Numbered from the stretch's first letter, positions 47,882-59,952 are shown. The stretch is DNA of 64,000 nt from Fagopyrum homotropicum (GCA_033239125.1 BSWB01000005.1:137140494-137204493); one strand, 5' to 3'. Notes: generated by a model not told the origin, from the sequence alone. Numbers and translations are program-made.

Positions 47882-48062
47882 CACTAGTCCACAACAACGC
47901 CGGTATCGACTCTCTAACTAGCATTATAATGGCCACCGGAAAAAAGCCTTCCCAACTATTGCTCTTCAAACGGTAGAGGGAAGAGAATGAAAAGGGCAGT
48001 TTTCCGGTGGCCATTATAATGCTAGTTAGAGAGTCAATACCGGCGTTGTTGTGGACTAGTGG
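47882..48062. repeat. 62-bp inverted repeat with 57-nt loop
   Basis: Left arm 47882-47943 and right arm 48001-48062 are reverse complements with one mismatch (C/T). The arms start CACTAGTCCACAACAACGCC. Either transcript would fold to a nearly perfect 62-bp duplex. No target duplication outside the arms was seen, which argues against an intact MITE. A 74-codon minus frame spans it but has no family match. Confidence 0.92.
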
Positions 48063-50029
48063 TCGTTGGTGACCAATGGCGTCGTGCAATTTAAAGAAGA
48101 TAGGATATTGTGAGAGTTGATCGAGTTGTTACGGGTTTTTTCTGAAAAGAAAAGTGGTGCAACTGTAATTTCTCAAATACAAAAAGAAATCAAAGGGAAT
48201 ATCTTAAGATACTCTAATTTAACCGAAATAATGATGGTGCTATGTTAATTTAGTGAAGGTCAAAAAAATGAAGTCACACACAAGGCTAGACCATTAAAAT
48301 CTTGAATTAGGTCGAAGAAAGTCATGTAAGGACAAAACAAAGACAAAAAGATGTTCATCTAGGAGTATCTTCAAAAGAAAACCTTAGATTTGTATCTCTT
48401 TGGTAAAACTACCAACCTTTTACTCTATTTCTATCCGAGTTATTATGAATGAGTGAGAAATTAGGTTATATTAACACAAATCCTTTGATGGCCTATGCAT
48501 TACGTGTGTTTAAGGACATTTCCATCTTTTCTCAAAATTGAAATCCATTAGAATCTAATTTTACTAAACACGTGTTTCAATAACACTAAATCTGGAAAAT
48601 CTATTATAAAACAACCATAACCACAAATCTAGTTTTACTCAACACACTTCATCTTCGCCTACCTTCGTCAAGCCCCCTCTTTAAGTTCCTCCTATAGAAA
48701 CTCCTTATTTACTTTAATAAATCAAAACACTCATCGTCATCGGTTATTTCTCAAATCTAACATATGTGAGTAAGAATGTAAGATGTTGTTTCGGGCCATG
48801 TATGGATTGAGTTGTGTTGATCAACATTTCAATTTTCAACATGGATCGGGATTTCTCTCATTTAATCATGTGGATTGCAACCAAGAATTTAAATAATTGC
48901 GATATATTTTTAATATCCAAAATTAATCCAATATTACATATCAAATTCGTAATCGGAATTAAACGGTTGTGATATTAGACATAAATGAGTATCCAATTTC
49001 CATACTTAAAGTAGAATATTATATCAGTTAAAATGGAGCAGAAATCCGGGATTGCGTCCCGCACATTTACTCCTGATGATCCTCTTGAGTCCCTGTAAAA
49101 AAGGAGCTCTCTCTCATTCATAAAACACACCGACACAACATCAAAACACCTCTTCTCTCATCCTTCTTCGTAGCGTTTGAGAGTACACCACTGAAAGTTC
49201 TCGTGGGTATCAATTGGTCATGTAAAATTGATACGCCTATCAGTTGTATCGTGAAATTATAATCGCACAAAACTTTTTTTAATAAGGAGCGATTTAAGAA
49301 TTAAAAAAAGAGTGTATTGCCTCTACTAAACGTTCCGTTCAATATCTTGATAACTCGTTGACGATATGTACTAATTTGGTTTGTTTAAACATTCTCTTAC
49401 GATCTAAATATATAGAATAAACTAGTTTCAATATAAATGTGTGGTTCTCAAATCCATTTGTGGGTCATCACCTCATATACATCACCATAGTCCCACCTCT
49501 AACGTTGTTTGTCAAAAGACAAAGAACATGGTTAGGTTGATGGATCAACACATGATTACCAAGAGATAATGAATGCAAAAATACTCCACCGAACGATAAA
49601 TATTACGAAATCGAATAACTAAACTTGAGATAATTGATTTAATAATAAGACCCTTTTTTTATCACATCTACAAACTAGACCCCTTCTCAATAATGTATTT
49701 TTAATTGTTTGAAATAAATAGGAGAGAAATCATATTTAACAAATCATATCCCCACATTAATGTTTCACGTCATTATCTTCTTTTTATCCTTATTCTTCGC
49801 TTTATTTCATTCCCTCTCGCAGACTTTCTCCTATTCGCAACTGTCGTTGCTTCTCGCCGGAAAATCAGGTATTTTTAAAAAATGAGAAGATTAAGCTGGT
49901 AAGACATGTTTTGTTTCTTCAATACTATCTAGGCCCCTAATATTTAGCATTTAAAAAAGGGATAAATATGAGGGTTAATAGATCTTAATTAAATAGTTAA
50001 GGACAATTATAAAAAAAAAGAAACAATTT
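48063..50029. other. Intergenic, possible retroelement relics
   Basis: No gene. 49030-49260 has a CT-rich stretch after 'CCTGTAAAAAAGGAGCTCTC' that looks like an LTR or UTR leader, but no paired repeat or coding domain was found. Confidence 0.45.
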
Positions 50030-50205
50030 GTTTTGCTAGGTTTTTTCTAGTTTTGTATTTAGTAATGTACCCTTTGAGAGGAGAGTGTGTAGAGTTTGAA
50101 AATAAATACAAGAGGTTGGGGTATATTTATTTAATTGAAATATTAAAAAGCCTAATTACTACTCTAATTTTTTCAAAAAGGCCTAGTTATCAAAATTGTC
50201 CATTA
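50030..50205 (+). repeat. Dispersed repeat, copy B
   Basis: Reverse complement of the 5461-5605 repeat: TTGTATTTAGTAATGTACCC, GTGTGTAGAGTTTG, GGGGTATATTTATTTAATTG and TTTTTCAAAAAGGCCTAGTT match in order. Confidence 0.7.
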
Positions 50206-51400
50206 TAAATTATTAATATATTAAATGAGCTAAAAAAGGAAACCAACTAATCTCTTTCTATCAAGTCTTTTGTTCCGCTTTTTATTTCCACATTCTCCTT
50301 AATCTATCCTCACATTCTTTCTCTTCTCCTTAGTTTATCTCTCCCGTATGCCTTCCAAACCGTAATCCTAGTCTACTTGTTTTCTTCTTCTCTTCTTTCT
50401 AGATCGCCCTCCATCCTTGCCTCCCCTGTCCCAGCCACACACCACCAGAAGCCGTCATTTTCGCGCCTATCTCACAGTCGTTGTCGTCCTAGTGGTTCTC
50501 GGGGCATTCGTCACCTGGTGTAGCCGGCTTCTGTCATCTTAGCCACCACTCCCAACCGTCGTTGTTGTAGCACCACCAGGGAATTCGGTCGCCAGTCTCG
50601 ATTGTGTTGGTCGCAAGGAGCCGTCTCTAGGGTCTGTCGCGAGGTAGTTCAGTTTTCACCGCTTGTTTCCGGCCACTATCCTCAAATGACCTTCTCCTTT
50701 CCCTTTGTAGAACTGTTTTGGTTCTTGGGTGAGTTTATGGAACTGTTGAAGGTTGCACAAATGGTTGCGAGGACGTAAATGGTTGTGTAAAAGGCTTGTA
50801 CTTGTGTAACCAAATCATGTGTAAATGACGGACTTGTGTAACCAAACCTTGTGTAAATGACGGACTTGCATTGTGTATATGACAGACTTGTGTACATGAC
50901 ACAAACAAACGAAACTTGTGTATTGAAAAATGACCGAATGTGTTAACTACATAAACTGATATAACAAATGAAATTGTGTAATTGAAATTGTATATGAACA
51001 TTATGTAACTGAAATTATGTATTAACATTGTGCAATTGAATTGTGTATTAATATTACGTATCATCAAAATAATACACAAAGTTTAATTAGTCCAACTGAT
51101 ATAATGGGAGGGAGAACTTATCGTTCAGAGTTCGAATCCTAACTTTGATACAATCTTTTATTTATTATAATTTAAAAAAGACAAAAAAAGAATTAGTTAC
51201 CCTACTTAACAAAATTATTGTCTTTTTTAATCCATCTCAATGAATAATAAATATTAAAATTCATAACTTCAAACAAATAATAAAAAGACAAAACCTATAA
51301 TATACATAAATTGTGGTTTGCCAAACACGATAGTAGGTCATATGATCCGTGGTGACAATTCATGATTAAATGATGTTTCGTATGAGATACAACTTAACTA
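50206..51400. other. C/T-rich leader-like DNA and short tandem repeats
   Basis: 50380-50670 is C- and CG-rich compared with its surroundings, like a plant 5' leader or LTR, without a usable frame. 50800-50905 has three units of about 33 bp sharing GACGGACTTGTGTAACCAAA and CTTGTGTA. GAGTTCGAATCC at 51126 resembles a pol III B box but no A box is placed correctly. Confidence 0.5.
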
Positions 51401-53410
51401 TTTTAATATGAATTACAAGACAACTTAGACTTAATGGTGAACCCAACTCCTTCTATTAAGTAAAGATAAGTTGCAATTTATGTTGACTAATCACCATCAT
51501 AAGCAGCTCTACAACTGTTCATTCTCAATTATTCGGATTCTTCTGTTACATATATAATTTTGTACATCACTTTCGTTGCTTTGTTGGATTTTTTTAAAAT
51601 TCATAAAATTGTGCTTTGTTTAATAGGAAGCATGAAACACATTTTACCATACAAATGGGTAGTGAATATGTGCTCAAATGTTTAACTTGTGGGAGATATA
51701 TAATTGCTAGAGTTAATTAGGAAAATAAGATCTCTTGAAATTATATTTTATAAACTAGACATCTATACAAAAGGAAGAAAAAGTAGGTACGGAAACTAGA
51801 GAATATGGACACTAATTTCTCTAATTGAAATGATTAGATGTTTACTTTTGATTTAAGTATCTTTTTTACACGTTTACTTTTTATTTTTGATTATTGTAGC
51901 TAGTTTGATGAAATTTTCAAGTACATGAATGTTTAATTTTGTTGGATGACATTGTTTCATTATCCAAATATGAATTTCAGTAATTTTCTAATTATCGGGT
52001 ATATGTTTATTGTTTTTGTGATATGTTTCTTATTGTTGAGTATGCTTAAAGTGATATTTTTGGGTACGTTTTATGCTTACACAAGCTGTGTTGCAATGAT
52101 CAAATGTCATTTGGTATTGATGTTTGTGTACAATATCGATTTGTGTAAAATTTGGTTATGACAAATTCAAATTGGGTATGTTTTTATACGTGTATTGACT
52201 TTGTAGTATATTTCTTATTATTAAGTATATTTAAAGTGATATCGTGGGTATGTTTTATGGTTACTCAAAATGTGTCATAATGATCAAATGTCAAACAGAT
52301 TTTTGGGTAATGACCAAATGTCATTTGATATTGATGTTTGTGTACAATATCGAGTTTTGTTTTGAAAATTTTGGGTATGACAAATTTAAATTGGGTATGG
52401 TTTTTTTTATTAAGTGATGTTTAAATTGGGTATAAATATAAAATATTATCCAATTTATGGATTTGTTTTATTTTGATATTTGATTTTTTGGGTATGTTGT
52501 TTTCGAATATGTTTATGTACTTTGACAAATTTATTTTTGGGTATGATTGTGATATTATATGGGTAAGCGAATTTTTGGGTAATAGGTGAGAAAGTAAGGA
52601 TGTTGGATATTCATTTTTCTGATTGATGTGACATATGAAATAGTACAACATGTCACATCCGATGTGTTGTCAACTTTGCTCACTTTTTGTACTATATTTC
52701 CTTTATTCTATTATATAGGGGATCAAAATATCAATTCAAATAGTAGAGGTCGTCTTTCTTAATTGATTTGATTAAAAGACTAATTTGTTAATTTTACAGT
52801 TGTTGCTATTATCTTTAACATTTGAATGTTTTCCTTACGATAAATAGCATTCATTTGCAAGTTAATTGGCATGTATGAATGATTGAGCATCCTACGTAAT
52901 TTAGTTTAGTCATTGGTTTATATAATATATAATTCCCCCAAGTTTTATTGAACAACCTTTTATAATATAAAGTTAACTTTTGTCTCAATACGTAGACATC
53001 TAACTTAATAAATAGAGCCCAACCACCCAAAATCACATGCATAGTTTTAATATTTTTTTAATGTTTACGTTAAAGCTAATGTGTATAAACAAACTAGCAT
53101 ATCATATTGTTCAATGAAAATAGAGTTGTTACATACCAAAACTTAGAAACACAATAATGAGAAGGGTGTGCATGAATTGTGAAATTCGGTGAGTCAATTG
53201 TCGATCAAATTAGTAGTATATCGAACTTACATGTTAGAATACGAGTTTATATTACGATTTCAGATCATTTCAAGTGCAATTGTCTAGTTCGGTAGGTATT
53301 ATCACATGTTCGAACAAACTTGTGAGTTATGCTTGAGTTTAATACACAAACTCAATAAGATTTTAATCTAAATCCGACTGACAATAGGAGAAGTGTTCTC
53401 ACGGAACTTG
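51400..53410 (+). repeat. Long dispersed repeat, copy 1
   Basis: Two parts recur near the right edge of the window: about 51465-51690 corresponds to 63425-63720, and 53145-53405 corresponds to 63770-64000 (CACAATAATGAGAAGGGTG, GACAATAG...GAAGTGTTC). Order and strand are the same, so both are copies of one mobile element; the left copy has about 1.4 kb more in the middle. No coding domain was recognised. Confidence 0.65.
51999..52400 (+). repeat. Tandem duplication, ~190-210 bp unit
   Basis: The blocks TTATTGTTGAGTATGCTTAA, ATGATCAAATGTCA, TTGATGTTTGTGTACAATAT and TGACAAATTCAAATTGGGTA appear twice in the same order (from about 52025 and from about 52215). This explains the apparent 71-codon frame at 51946. 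Confidence 0.75.
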
Positions 53411-53678
53411 TATAGTAGAGTGAAGTTTGTTTATTATCGATTTGATATGATTTTATCGACACAATGATATTGTACTGATCAAGACGTGAAAAACATGTAC
53501 AGTAGGGCACTAAGTTCTAATATAGTTTTTTAGTTTGAAGTACGTTTCTAGAACACGGATTGCCCTAATTAAGATCATATATACCGATCCTACGCAATGA
53601 ACAAATTTTCAGTATGAAAGTTCCCTAAGTGGGTATACACGCTTTGACTTTTACGGATGGCAATCAATCAAAGATTAA
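53411..53678. other. Intergenic, nothing recognised
   Basis: AT-rich spacer between a dispersed repeat and a MITE. Confidence 0.5.
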
Positions 53679-53970
53679 GGGCCCGTTTGGTTCAAACTCC
53701 GGAAACGAAATGAAAACGAATTTAGTCCATATGTGATATGTATATCTTTATTCATAAAATTTTATGGTATCATTCCATATAGTTTCATGCAAAATGCACT
53801 TGCTTCCCCACATTTTGTTACCCTATAGGGTATCAAAATAATCAAATTCAACTCCAATTACTTCAAACCACAAGAAATGATTCCAAAAACTTTCATGAAT
53901 AAGTGTATACATAAGTAGTAGATTCGTTTCTATTCCTTTTCCGATTTCGGAGTTAAAACCAAACGAGCCC
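53679..53970. mobile_element. Tourist-like MITE, copy 4 (292 bp)
   Basis: Left GGGCCCGTTTGGTTCAAACTCC, right inverted GGGCTCGTTTGGTTTTAACTCC. The left flank is TAA (53676-53678), the right flank GAA, so the duplication has drifted. Interior words GCACTTGCTTCCCCACATTTTG place it closest to copies 2 and 3. Confidence 0.82.
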
Positions 53971-56096
53971 GAAGATTCAAACTTATTACATCCCAAACTA
54001 AAATCATAACTTACTTTTCAAAAGGATCATCGGTGATATTATAGGAAAATTGAAGGAGATACCACTCATTTTAATTTATGTGGAAACTATATTGTAAATT
54101 ATTGTAAAAGTTAATAATTTTACGTGTTTTTAATATATTATGTGCATTATTTAAATCTTTTATTTTTTATAAATCAATTATTTACACTGCAAATTATAAA
54201 AATGATATTTTGCTAATATTTGTCAAAATCACTCTAAAGATAAGTCTTCAGTCAACCACTTGTTGGTTGACCAAAACTTAGTTGGTGAACAGTTTTATAG
54301 GTACTTAATCTAAACAATTATAAAAAGTTATTATATTTCTTACCAAAAAAATATTATTCTATTTTCACCAAAATATAATTTATTTTATATTTAAGACAAT
54401 TTTAATAAATAATAAATCAATAAAGATGGAGAGGTGGTAATTGAATCTATATGGCCCCTCCCACTATTTATATGTACATGACTTGTCTACCCACATGCAG
54501 GCTGTGTTACAAAGTTCATTGACCCTAATATCATGTGGACATGAAGTAAGATTTATACAATTTTACTATTGGTAGACTTATATATATATATATATATATT
54601 ATATAAACAATCTATATTACAAGATTAATTGATAATGGGTTGTTAAAAGTTATTCAAGAGGTAATGTCCGAGGACTTTAATAAAGTGGTATGGACTTCAT
54701 CGTTGGTTATTGGATGTGGGAGCTCAATAGATTTAATGAGATTATTTTCGGCCATTATATAAACAATATTGGGTTATAGTTTTCAATATGTCAAATTATT
54801 TTATCGGTTTTTATTCTCTACCCAGCAGAAAGAAAACACTAGAGAGGTTTGACTGAGGAAGACGATTATTTGTGGCGCTCATTTGGATTGTAGATTCCGC
54901 ATTGTAGTTTGAATCGTTTTGCTACTATAAATACAAGTATGTATTATTCGATTCCTTAGTAACTTTAACAAGATTGAACATTGATTTTTTCATATAGTTT
55001 ATGGAATATGATTATTCCAACACATGGGGTTTTATAGCATGTGTCATCGATCGAGCTAATTTTTGTTTATTCGATACGTTTTAAGGTCAACAAACACAAT
55101 AAATATGTTACTATTACTATATTAGTACTCAAAAGAATAAGTTATATGTTAAAACTAGTTTCGTATAGAGTTATATGAGTTAATCTTCAATATGATTGTT
55201 TATTTAGGTTTAACTCGATTTAAAAGGAGACGAATATGAATATACTAAAGCTCGACTCATTTGACTAGGGTAATATCTCTACTTATTAGATTAATGAACC
55301 AAACGAGGCTTAGTAAAATGTTGACTTGAAACATTGTGGATTTGTAACTAACACATCTCAATGAGCAATCCTTTTCATTTCACACCGACCCATGCCTTCA
55401 ACAAAAACGCAGTGATTCGATTCAGCTTACTTGGATCATAAGTTCATCATCCACAATTTACAAAATAAAGCTAGATGTATACATATCTAGATAATGACTA
55501 CTGAACCAGCCAATTGCGGCTTCAAAAGCGTATATATCACAACTAGTTTAGTATTGCCACGAGAATTGTAAAAGCTAAATTAATATTTTATATTATTGTA
55601 AATAATGTTTCGATTTTAACAAAAATATAATTTTATATATTTCGTAATATAAAATAAGGAATACAATTATTTAAATATTTTGTATTATTGCTATTAACTA
55701 GTCGTTAGCAAGCTAACGATCATTATACTAAAAAACTTTTATACGATCATTAGCAAGCATATGAAGGAAAATAGATGACGATCGTTATACATGATAACCT
55801 TCGTTATAATATGAAAAATAGGATCGTTACACGGCGTTGTTACAATTATATTTTATGTTTAGAATATATTATAAAGTTTAAATTTGTCAAATTGATAATA
55901 GGGTGGTGGGAAAATGACGTATGAAATATGAACCAAAATTCAAAACTTTAAAGTGGTGTTTTTAAATAGTTTGTGTATAAATAAAGAAAAAAACAACGAA
56001 CATGTTTAGAAAACAAAAAAGTAAACATCGGTACTTCGACCGGATGTTCATCATTAATCAAAGAACGTGTGTGTGTATATATATATATATATATGG
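53971..56096. other. AT-rich intergenic DNA
   Basis: No gene recognised. Contains a short TA tract at 54579-54599 and GATCGTTA/AACGATC-rich sequence at 55700-55840. Confidence 0.5.
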
Positions 56097-56335
56097 TGCG
56101 GTTCCCATGATAACAGACTTATCGTGTAATCATGAGAACAATCTTAGATCGTCGTATGGTGAGTATTAAGGGTCGAGATTTAGAGTAGATATCATAATTA
56201 ACAATAACTACGAATAATCCACTCAACCAACAATTATTACGAATATACATATAACGATATGGCACATTCGTAACTAAACTAATAATAATTACGAATATGT
56301 TCTCATGATTACACGATAAACTTGTTCTCATGTGA
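56097..56335. mobile_element. MITE-like inverted repeat, ~240 bp
   Basis: CTTATCGTGTAATCATGAGAAC at 56118-56139 is inverted at about 56289-56311 as GTTCTCATGATTACACGATAA, and outer words (CCCATGATAACA / TTGTTCTCATG) are also partly paired. It is bordered by TA-rich tracts on both sides. Superfamily not assigned. The minus-strand 70-codon frame inside has no known domain. Confidence 0.65.
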
Positions 56336-56867
56336 TCTATACTTTTATATATATATATAAAAGTATAGTTTTTATTGTATTACACACAATAGTCGTGAAA
56401 ATTAGCTAGAACTAATTAGTAAATGACTACTCGATCTGTGTGTTGAAGGAGCATCCCTCCAGTTGGTGGTTCGACGTGACCCGAAGAACCACCAAGTCTC
56501 GTCAAGGAATTTTAGGCTCTTCTCCGTTCATTGAGGGGCCGGGCATGAAAAACCTTGTATAATACTAGACGCTAGCGACGTGTGTTGCAGGCGGGCACCC
56601 GTGAGGTAAGATTGAGAAGATTCATGAGGCAAGTCTAATGATTAAACATATATAAGTTTCACAACATCTTTTGCATTATCAAAAGCTTTTGGCCAAAGAT
56701 CTGTATGCATATATGTACAGCCGATCTAACAATTTGCTTGTGTTATTCCTTTTTCAGTCTCTGCATGCAATCCGAAAATGTGTTAGGTGGACGACTACAA
56801 ATATCATAACATGATAAGCATACATGATTTCCCTGCATGCTTGCAAACCAAAAACTAGGGCTATTAT
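56336..56867. other. Intergenic, nothing recognised
   Basis: 56445-56640 is less AT-rich, with several CG-containing words, but no frame, hairpin or terminal signature could be assigned. Confidence 0.4.
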
Positions 56868-57090
56868 ACGAGCCGAACTACCCGAGCCTTAACATGTTCA
56901 AACTCGGCTCGTTTATAAATGAGTCTAGCCTGAGACGAACCCGAGTAACTCGTCTAAAATAATGTTCATATAGTGTTATTTTAGCCGAGCAAGCCGAGTT
57001 TTACCCGAATGAGCCGAGCCTGAGTCAAGTTTATGACGAGTCAAACACGAGCCGAGCCCGAATAGATTGCTTCATGTGTCAGCCCTACCA
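56868..57090 (-). repeat. 'GAGCCGAG' dispersed repeat
   Basis: Contains CGGCTCGTTTATAAATGAG, TTATTTTAGCCGAG and repeated GAGCCGAGCC words. Related to the tandem units in UNC-13 intron 3 (14945-15390), here as a single diverged copy. Confidence 0.7.
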
Positions 57091-57189
57091 AAAATATATA
57101 AGTTTCCACACACAACATACTCAACTAACTGAATGATGAGTGAAAGCGGAAACAATGCCACATGTTTACTTAAACAATGAAATAAATCA

Positions 57190-57415
57190 ATCTGAATAAG
57201 GACTGTCGGGCCGGGCCGGAATTTGTCATGGATCGAACATGAATATCCGATCTGTTTAGACTTTTTTGGGCCAAAATTGGACCCTTTAAAATAAATTGAC
57301 AAACCGGACCGTACCTGAATTTTGTGGTCCGATCCAACAATAGTTTTTTGGTCTAGTCAAACCGGTCCACGTCCGGTCCAAACTCCATTCCGGACCGGAT
57401 TTTGAACACTGCAAG
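57190..57415. repeat. 'CCGGACC' dispersed repeat, second copy
   Basis: CGGGCCGGGCCGG, AAACCGGACCG, AACCGGTCCACGTCCGGTCC and TTCCGGACCGG. Related to the repeat in NPF intron 3 (26760-27000). Confidence 0.6.
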
Positions 57416-57623
57416 TTGAATATATAGCCATATAGGTATTGTAAGAAGTTGCTATCCAGCCTGTCAAACCCGAGAAGTTGAGCACACGTAACCCAAATTT
57501 GACCCCTAATTTATTGGGACTTAACCCTCATTAGTAACATCATCATAAATACTTTGAAGCATAATAGTGTGTTTGTATGAGACATTGAGACGTACCGGTG
57601 AGACAAGAGAAATTTTTTTATGC

Positions 57624-57990
57624 AGAGAAGAAGAGTCAGTGGTATCCGACGTATCTGGACGCGCTATTATTAACAGGAAAGAAGACTAAGTAGTCACCAA
57701 ATATGGGATAGCCCGACCCTTTACATTATCAAGTGAAAGATCAACTACACCCTCCGGCGGGTCAGACAATACATTCAATCCAATAGGAAGGTTCAAAACA
57801 GAATCAGCTAAATAATCCACTCCTCTATCCGCCTCGCGGTAGACATGACGAAACTGAATATCCTAATTTCTTTTCAAAATGTCATGGCACAAACGTATCA
57901 AACTAGCGAGAAGAGGGTGAGGTGCTATGGTGTTGTTGAACAATTTGATAACTAGTTAGGAATAAGCAAAATTTTGATAAATGAAGCCAT
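57624..57990 (-). mobile_element. Decayed LINE 3' end with RNase H remnant
   Basis: Sequence from GAAGAAGAGTCAGTGG to about 57960 is a diverged copy of the LINE tail at 23500-23830, on the same strand. PPEGVVDL and the closing GRAIPYL are still readable, but stops and changes break the frame. Older than the 23.5-kb copy; no target duplication is visible. Confidence 0.78.
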
Positions 57991-58199
57991 TAGATTGAAA
58001 ACTAAAGTGAAATATCATGTAGCACAACAAACATTTTTATAAAACATGAATTTGATCCACCTGACATCGTACTCAGTTTCACGTTTTTTTAACTTAAGTG
58101 ATTATTAAGGGTGATTTTTGTATAGTTTCTACTTAATCATTCAGTCCTTTTAAGGTACATATTAGTTATTTGAAACGCTTATTCTCGCATAACGACAAG

Positions 58200-59336
58200 T
58201 CAAGGAATAATTTTCATCTCCCTCAACTTTCCAATCCAATACCTAACACTTTTGAAGGAATCAACAAATCCCATGAAACCAAGCTCCTTGCTCTTGTTCA
58301 TACAACAAACATGTTGAAACTCAAAGCTCAATACAAACTGTACGGCTTCGGGGCGTAAATCCTCCATATTGGTCTTCACCAAACCTTTCTCCTCGATAAT
58401 CCGGCCCCACACCTCCCCATTTCCCTTCATAAACCCCACCCAATCAAACTCTTCCATGTCATCGAATTCCACGAACTCCAACTCAAGTGCGTCGCAGAGA
58501 AACCTCCAAAAGCCCCTCCACGTGAACACATCTCCGTTTGTGCAGTTAAACGCTTCGTTTTGAGCTGATTCAGTTACCGCAGCCCAAATTTGTTGATCCG
58601 CCAATATACGTGCATCGGATATGTCACAAAAATGCTCCCAAGCGTATTTGCTCCCAGGGAACCGAAACGGTGCGTTTAGACGCCTGCATATCTCTGCGTA
58701 CACTACCATTGTCAGCAGAAAGTTGTACACGCTCCTAGCTGACGCACCTACGATGACCGACGAGCGGTGAATGGAGTACGTCACCTTAGGAGCGTATAAA
58801 GCAACCACATCCTCAAGCGCGTAGTAGAAGTTCGGGTAGGGTAGTCTCGGGACATCTTCACGAAATGGGGTCTCAGGCGGGCCTAATCGGGCTGATATAA
58901 CTGGATCGAAGATCGGGCCCATGTAGTGTTTGGTCCCTGTCTGGAGCGTCACGTGGCGGAGTGTTGACGGGTTTGGCCCGTCTGGGCCCGTTAGGGCATT
59001 GAGTACGTTGGAGAGCATGGTAGAGTTAACCGCGGTATTACGGCTCTCCTCGCCTGCCTCGTGGAGGGCGACCCAAAAAACATGTGTAATTTCGGAGGAG
59101 AGTGGGGCGAGGATTGTGTTGGTGATGGAGGAGATGCTGGCGTCGAAGGTGAGGTAGTGGTCGACGATGTTTGCTGGGAACCAACTAGGCATCGGCCGGC
59201 GGGCTGACCCGTATACCTTCCATGGGCCGGATGGGGCTTTTGGGCTTTTTAGGGCCTCCGCTATGCTTAGGCCCGCCATGCCCGTTACTCCTACTACGAG
59301 TGCTACCAAGGTTTTGTTCTCTTTTACCATTGCCAT
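58200..59336 (-). CDS. PRISE-type reductase (progesterone 5-beta-reductase/iridoid synthase-like)
   Basis: A single intact exon of 378 aa; family members are about 380-390 aa and often intronless. PRISE enzymes are extended-fold SDRs that use NADPH to reduce activated C=C bonds of enones and, in some lineages, 8-oxogeranial. Visible: Rossmann GVTGMAG (glycines 16, 19, 22); GSARRPMPSW with the NADPH-selecting Arg; LQTGTKHYMGP with the catalytic Lys at 136; NFYYALED with the catalytic Tyr at 171/172; HRSSVIVGAS; WEHFCDISDA; EAFNCTNGDVFTW. VFWVAL and HRSS place it nearer the Arabidopsis At5g58750-like branch than classic 5-beta-reductases, so its substrate is open. The first of two in-frame Mets (59336 and 59330) is used. 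Convergent with nothing nearby; a TATA box lies 58 bp upstream. Confidence 0.94.
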   Translation of the reverse strand: MAMVKENKTLVALVVGVTGMAGLSIAEALKSPKAPSGPWKVYGSARRPMPSWFPANIVDHYLTFDASISSITNTILAPLSSEITHVFWVALHEAGEESRNTAVNSTMLSNVLNALTGPDGPNPSTLRHVTLQTGTKHYMGPIFDPVISARLGPPETPFREDVPRLPYPNFYYALEDVVALYAPKVTYSIHRSSVIVGASARSVYNFLLTMVVYAEICRRLNAPFRFPGSKYAWEHFCDISDARILADQQIWAAVTESAQNEAFNCTNGDVFTWRGFWRFLCDALELEFVEFDDMEEFDWVGFMKGNGEVWGRIIEEKGLVKTNMEDLRPEAVQFVLSFEFQHVCCMNKSKELGFMGFVDSFKSVRYWIGKLREMKIIP

Positions 59337-59393
59337 AATTGATCAAATGAAGGTACAAATATTTGTACTAAATTGTGAAGATGAACTCGTGCG

Positions 59394-59400
59394 CTTTATA
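59394..59400 (-). promoter_or_regulatory. TATA box of the PRISE gene
   Basis: Minus-strand TATAAAG in the context CCAATATAAAGCGC, 58-64 bp before the start codon. This leaves a leader of about 30 nt. Confidence 0.7.
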
Positions 59401-59459
59401 TTGGAGTTTAACATGGATAAAGTTACGTTCAAAATACAATTAGCTCCTTCACTTTGAAC

Positions 59460-59952
59460 ACTATTAAGGGACAAAATACCCGGTATATTTGACCATATTT
59501 TGTACATATTTTCTTTGTTTAGTGATTACTTTTAGATGGGTTGGTTCAAATACTTACAAGAATTTTATTTGAAGTATTATATGTGTTTTAATTTAATAAA
59601 ATATTTTTTATAAAGTGGTTTAATTTATATAAAAACATTAGTTTGTTAAATAACTATGAAACAAAATGTTATTTTTTATTTTCTTAAATATAAAAGGGAG
59701 AATTTGACATACTAGGCTTTTTTGAGTTTTTGTTTAAGAAAGTGTACCCCAAATTTTTTACCACTTTCATTTAATAGTAGGTAAAAATTATTAACCCTTC
59801 TATTTAGAAAGAAAGGAATAAATGATGTTTGTTATTTGTTATATAACTATAAATTTTAATTTTTAATTATTGAATTTGTTTTTTTATTTATTATGTTTCT
59901 TACCTTTTTATTTTTATTTTTTTTATTTTTTTATTTTTTATTTTCTGGACTA
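59460..59952. other. AT-rich spacer upstream of the PRISE gene
   Basis: Contains the rest of the PRISE promoter region and T-rich low-complexity DNA. A short match to the 5461-5605 repeat family lies near 59716-59770. Confidence 0.5.

Noticed and set aside
47882..48062. A CACTA (En/Spm) element, because the arms begin CACTA and end TAGTG
   Set aside because: No 3-bp target duplication (TAA versus GTC flanks), and the whole unit is 181 bp of pure fold-back without subterminal repeats.
50380..50670. First exon of a gene in CT/CG-rich DNA
   Set aside because: No ATG-initiated frame of useful length and no downstream exons; more like an LTR or leader.
56097..56335. Stowaway MITE with TA duplication
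   Set aside because: Flanks are TA microsatellite, so a TA duplication cannot be told apart from background; the outer ends are imperfect.
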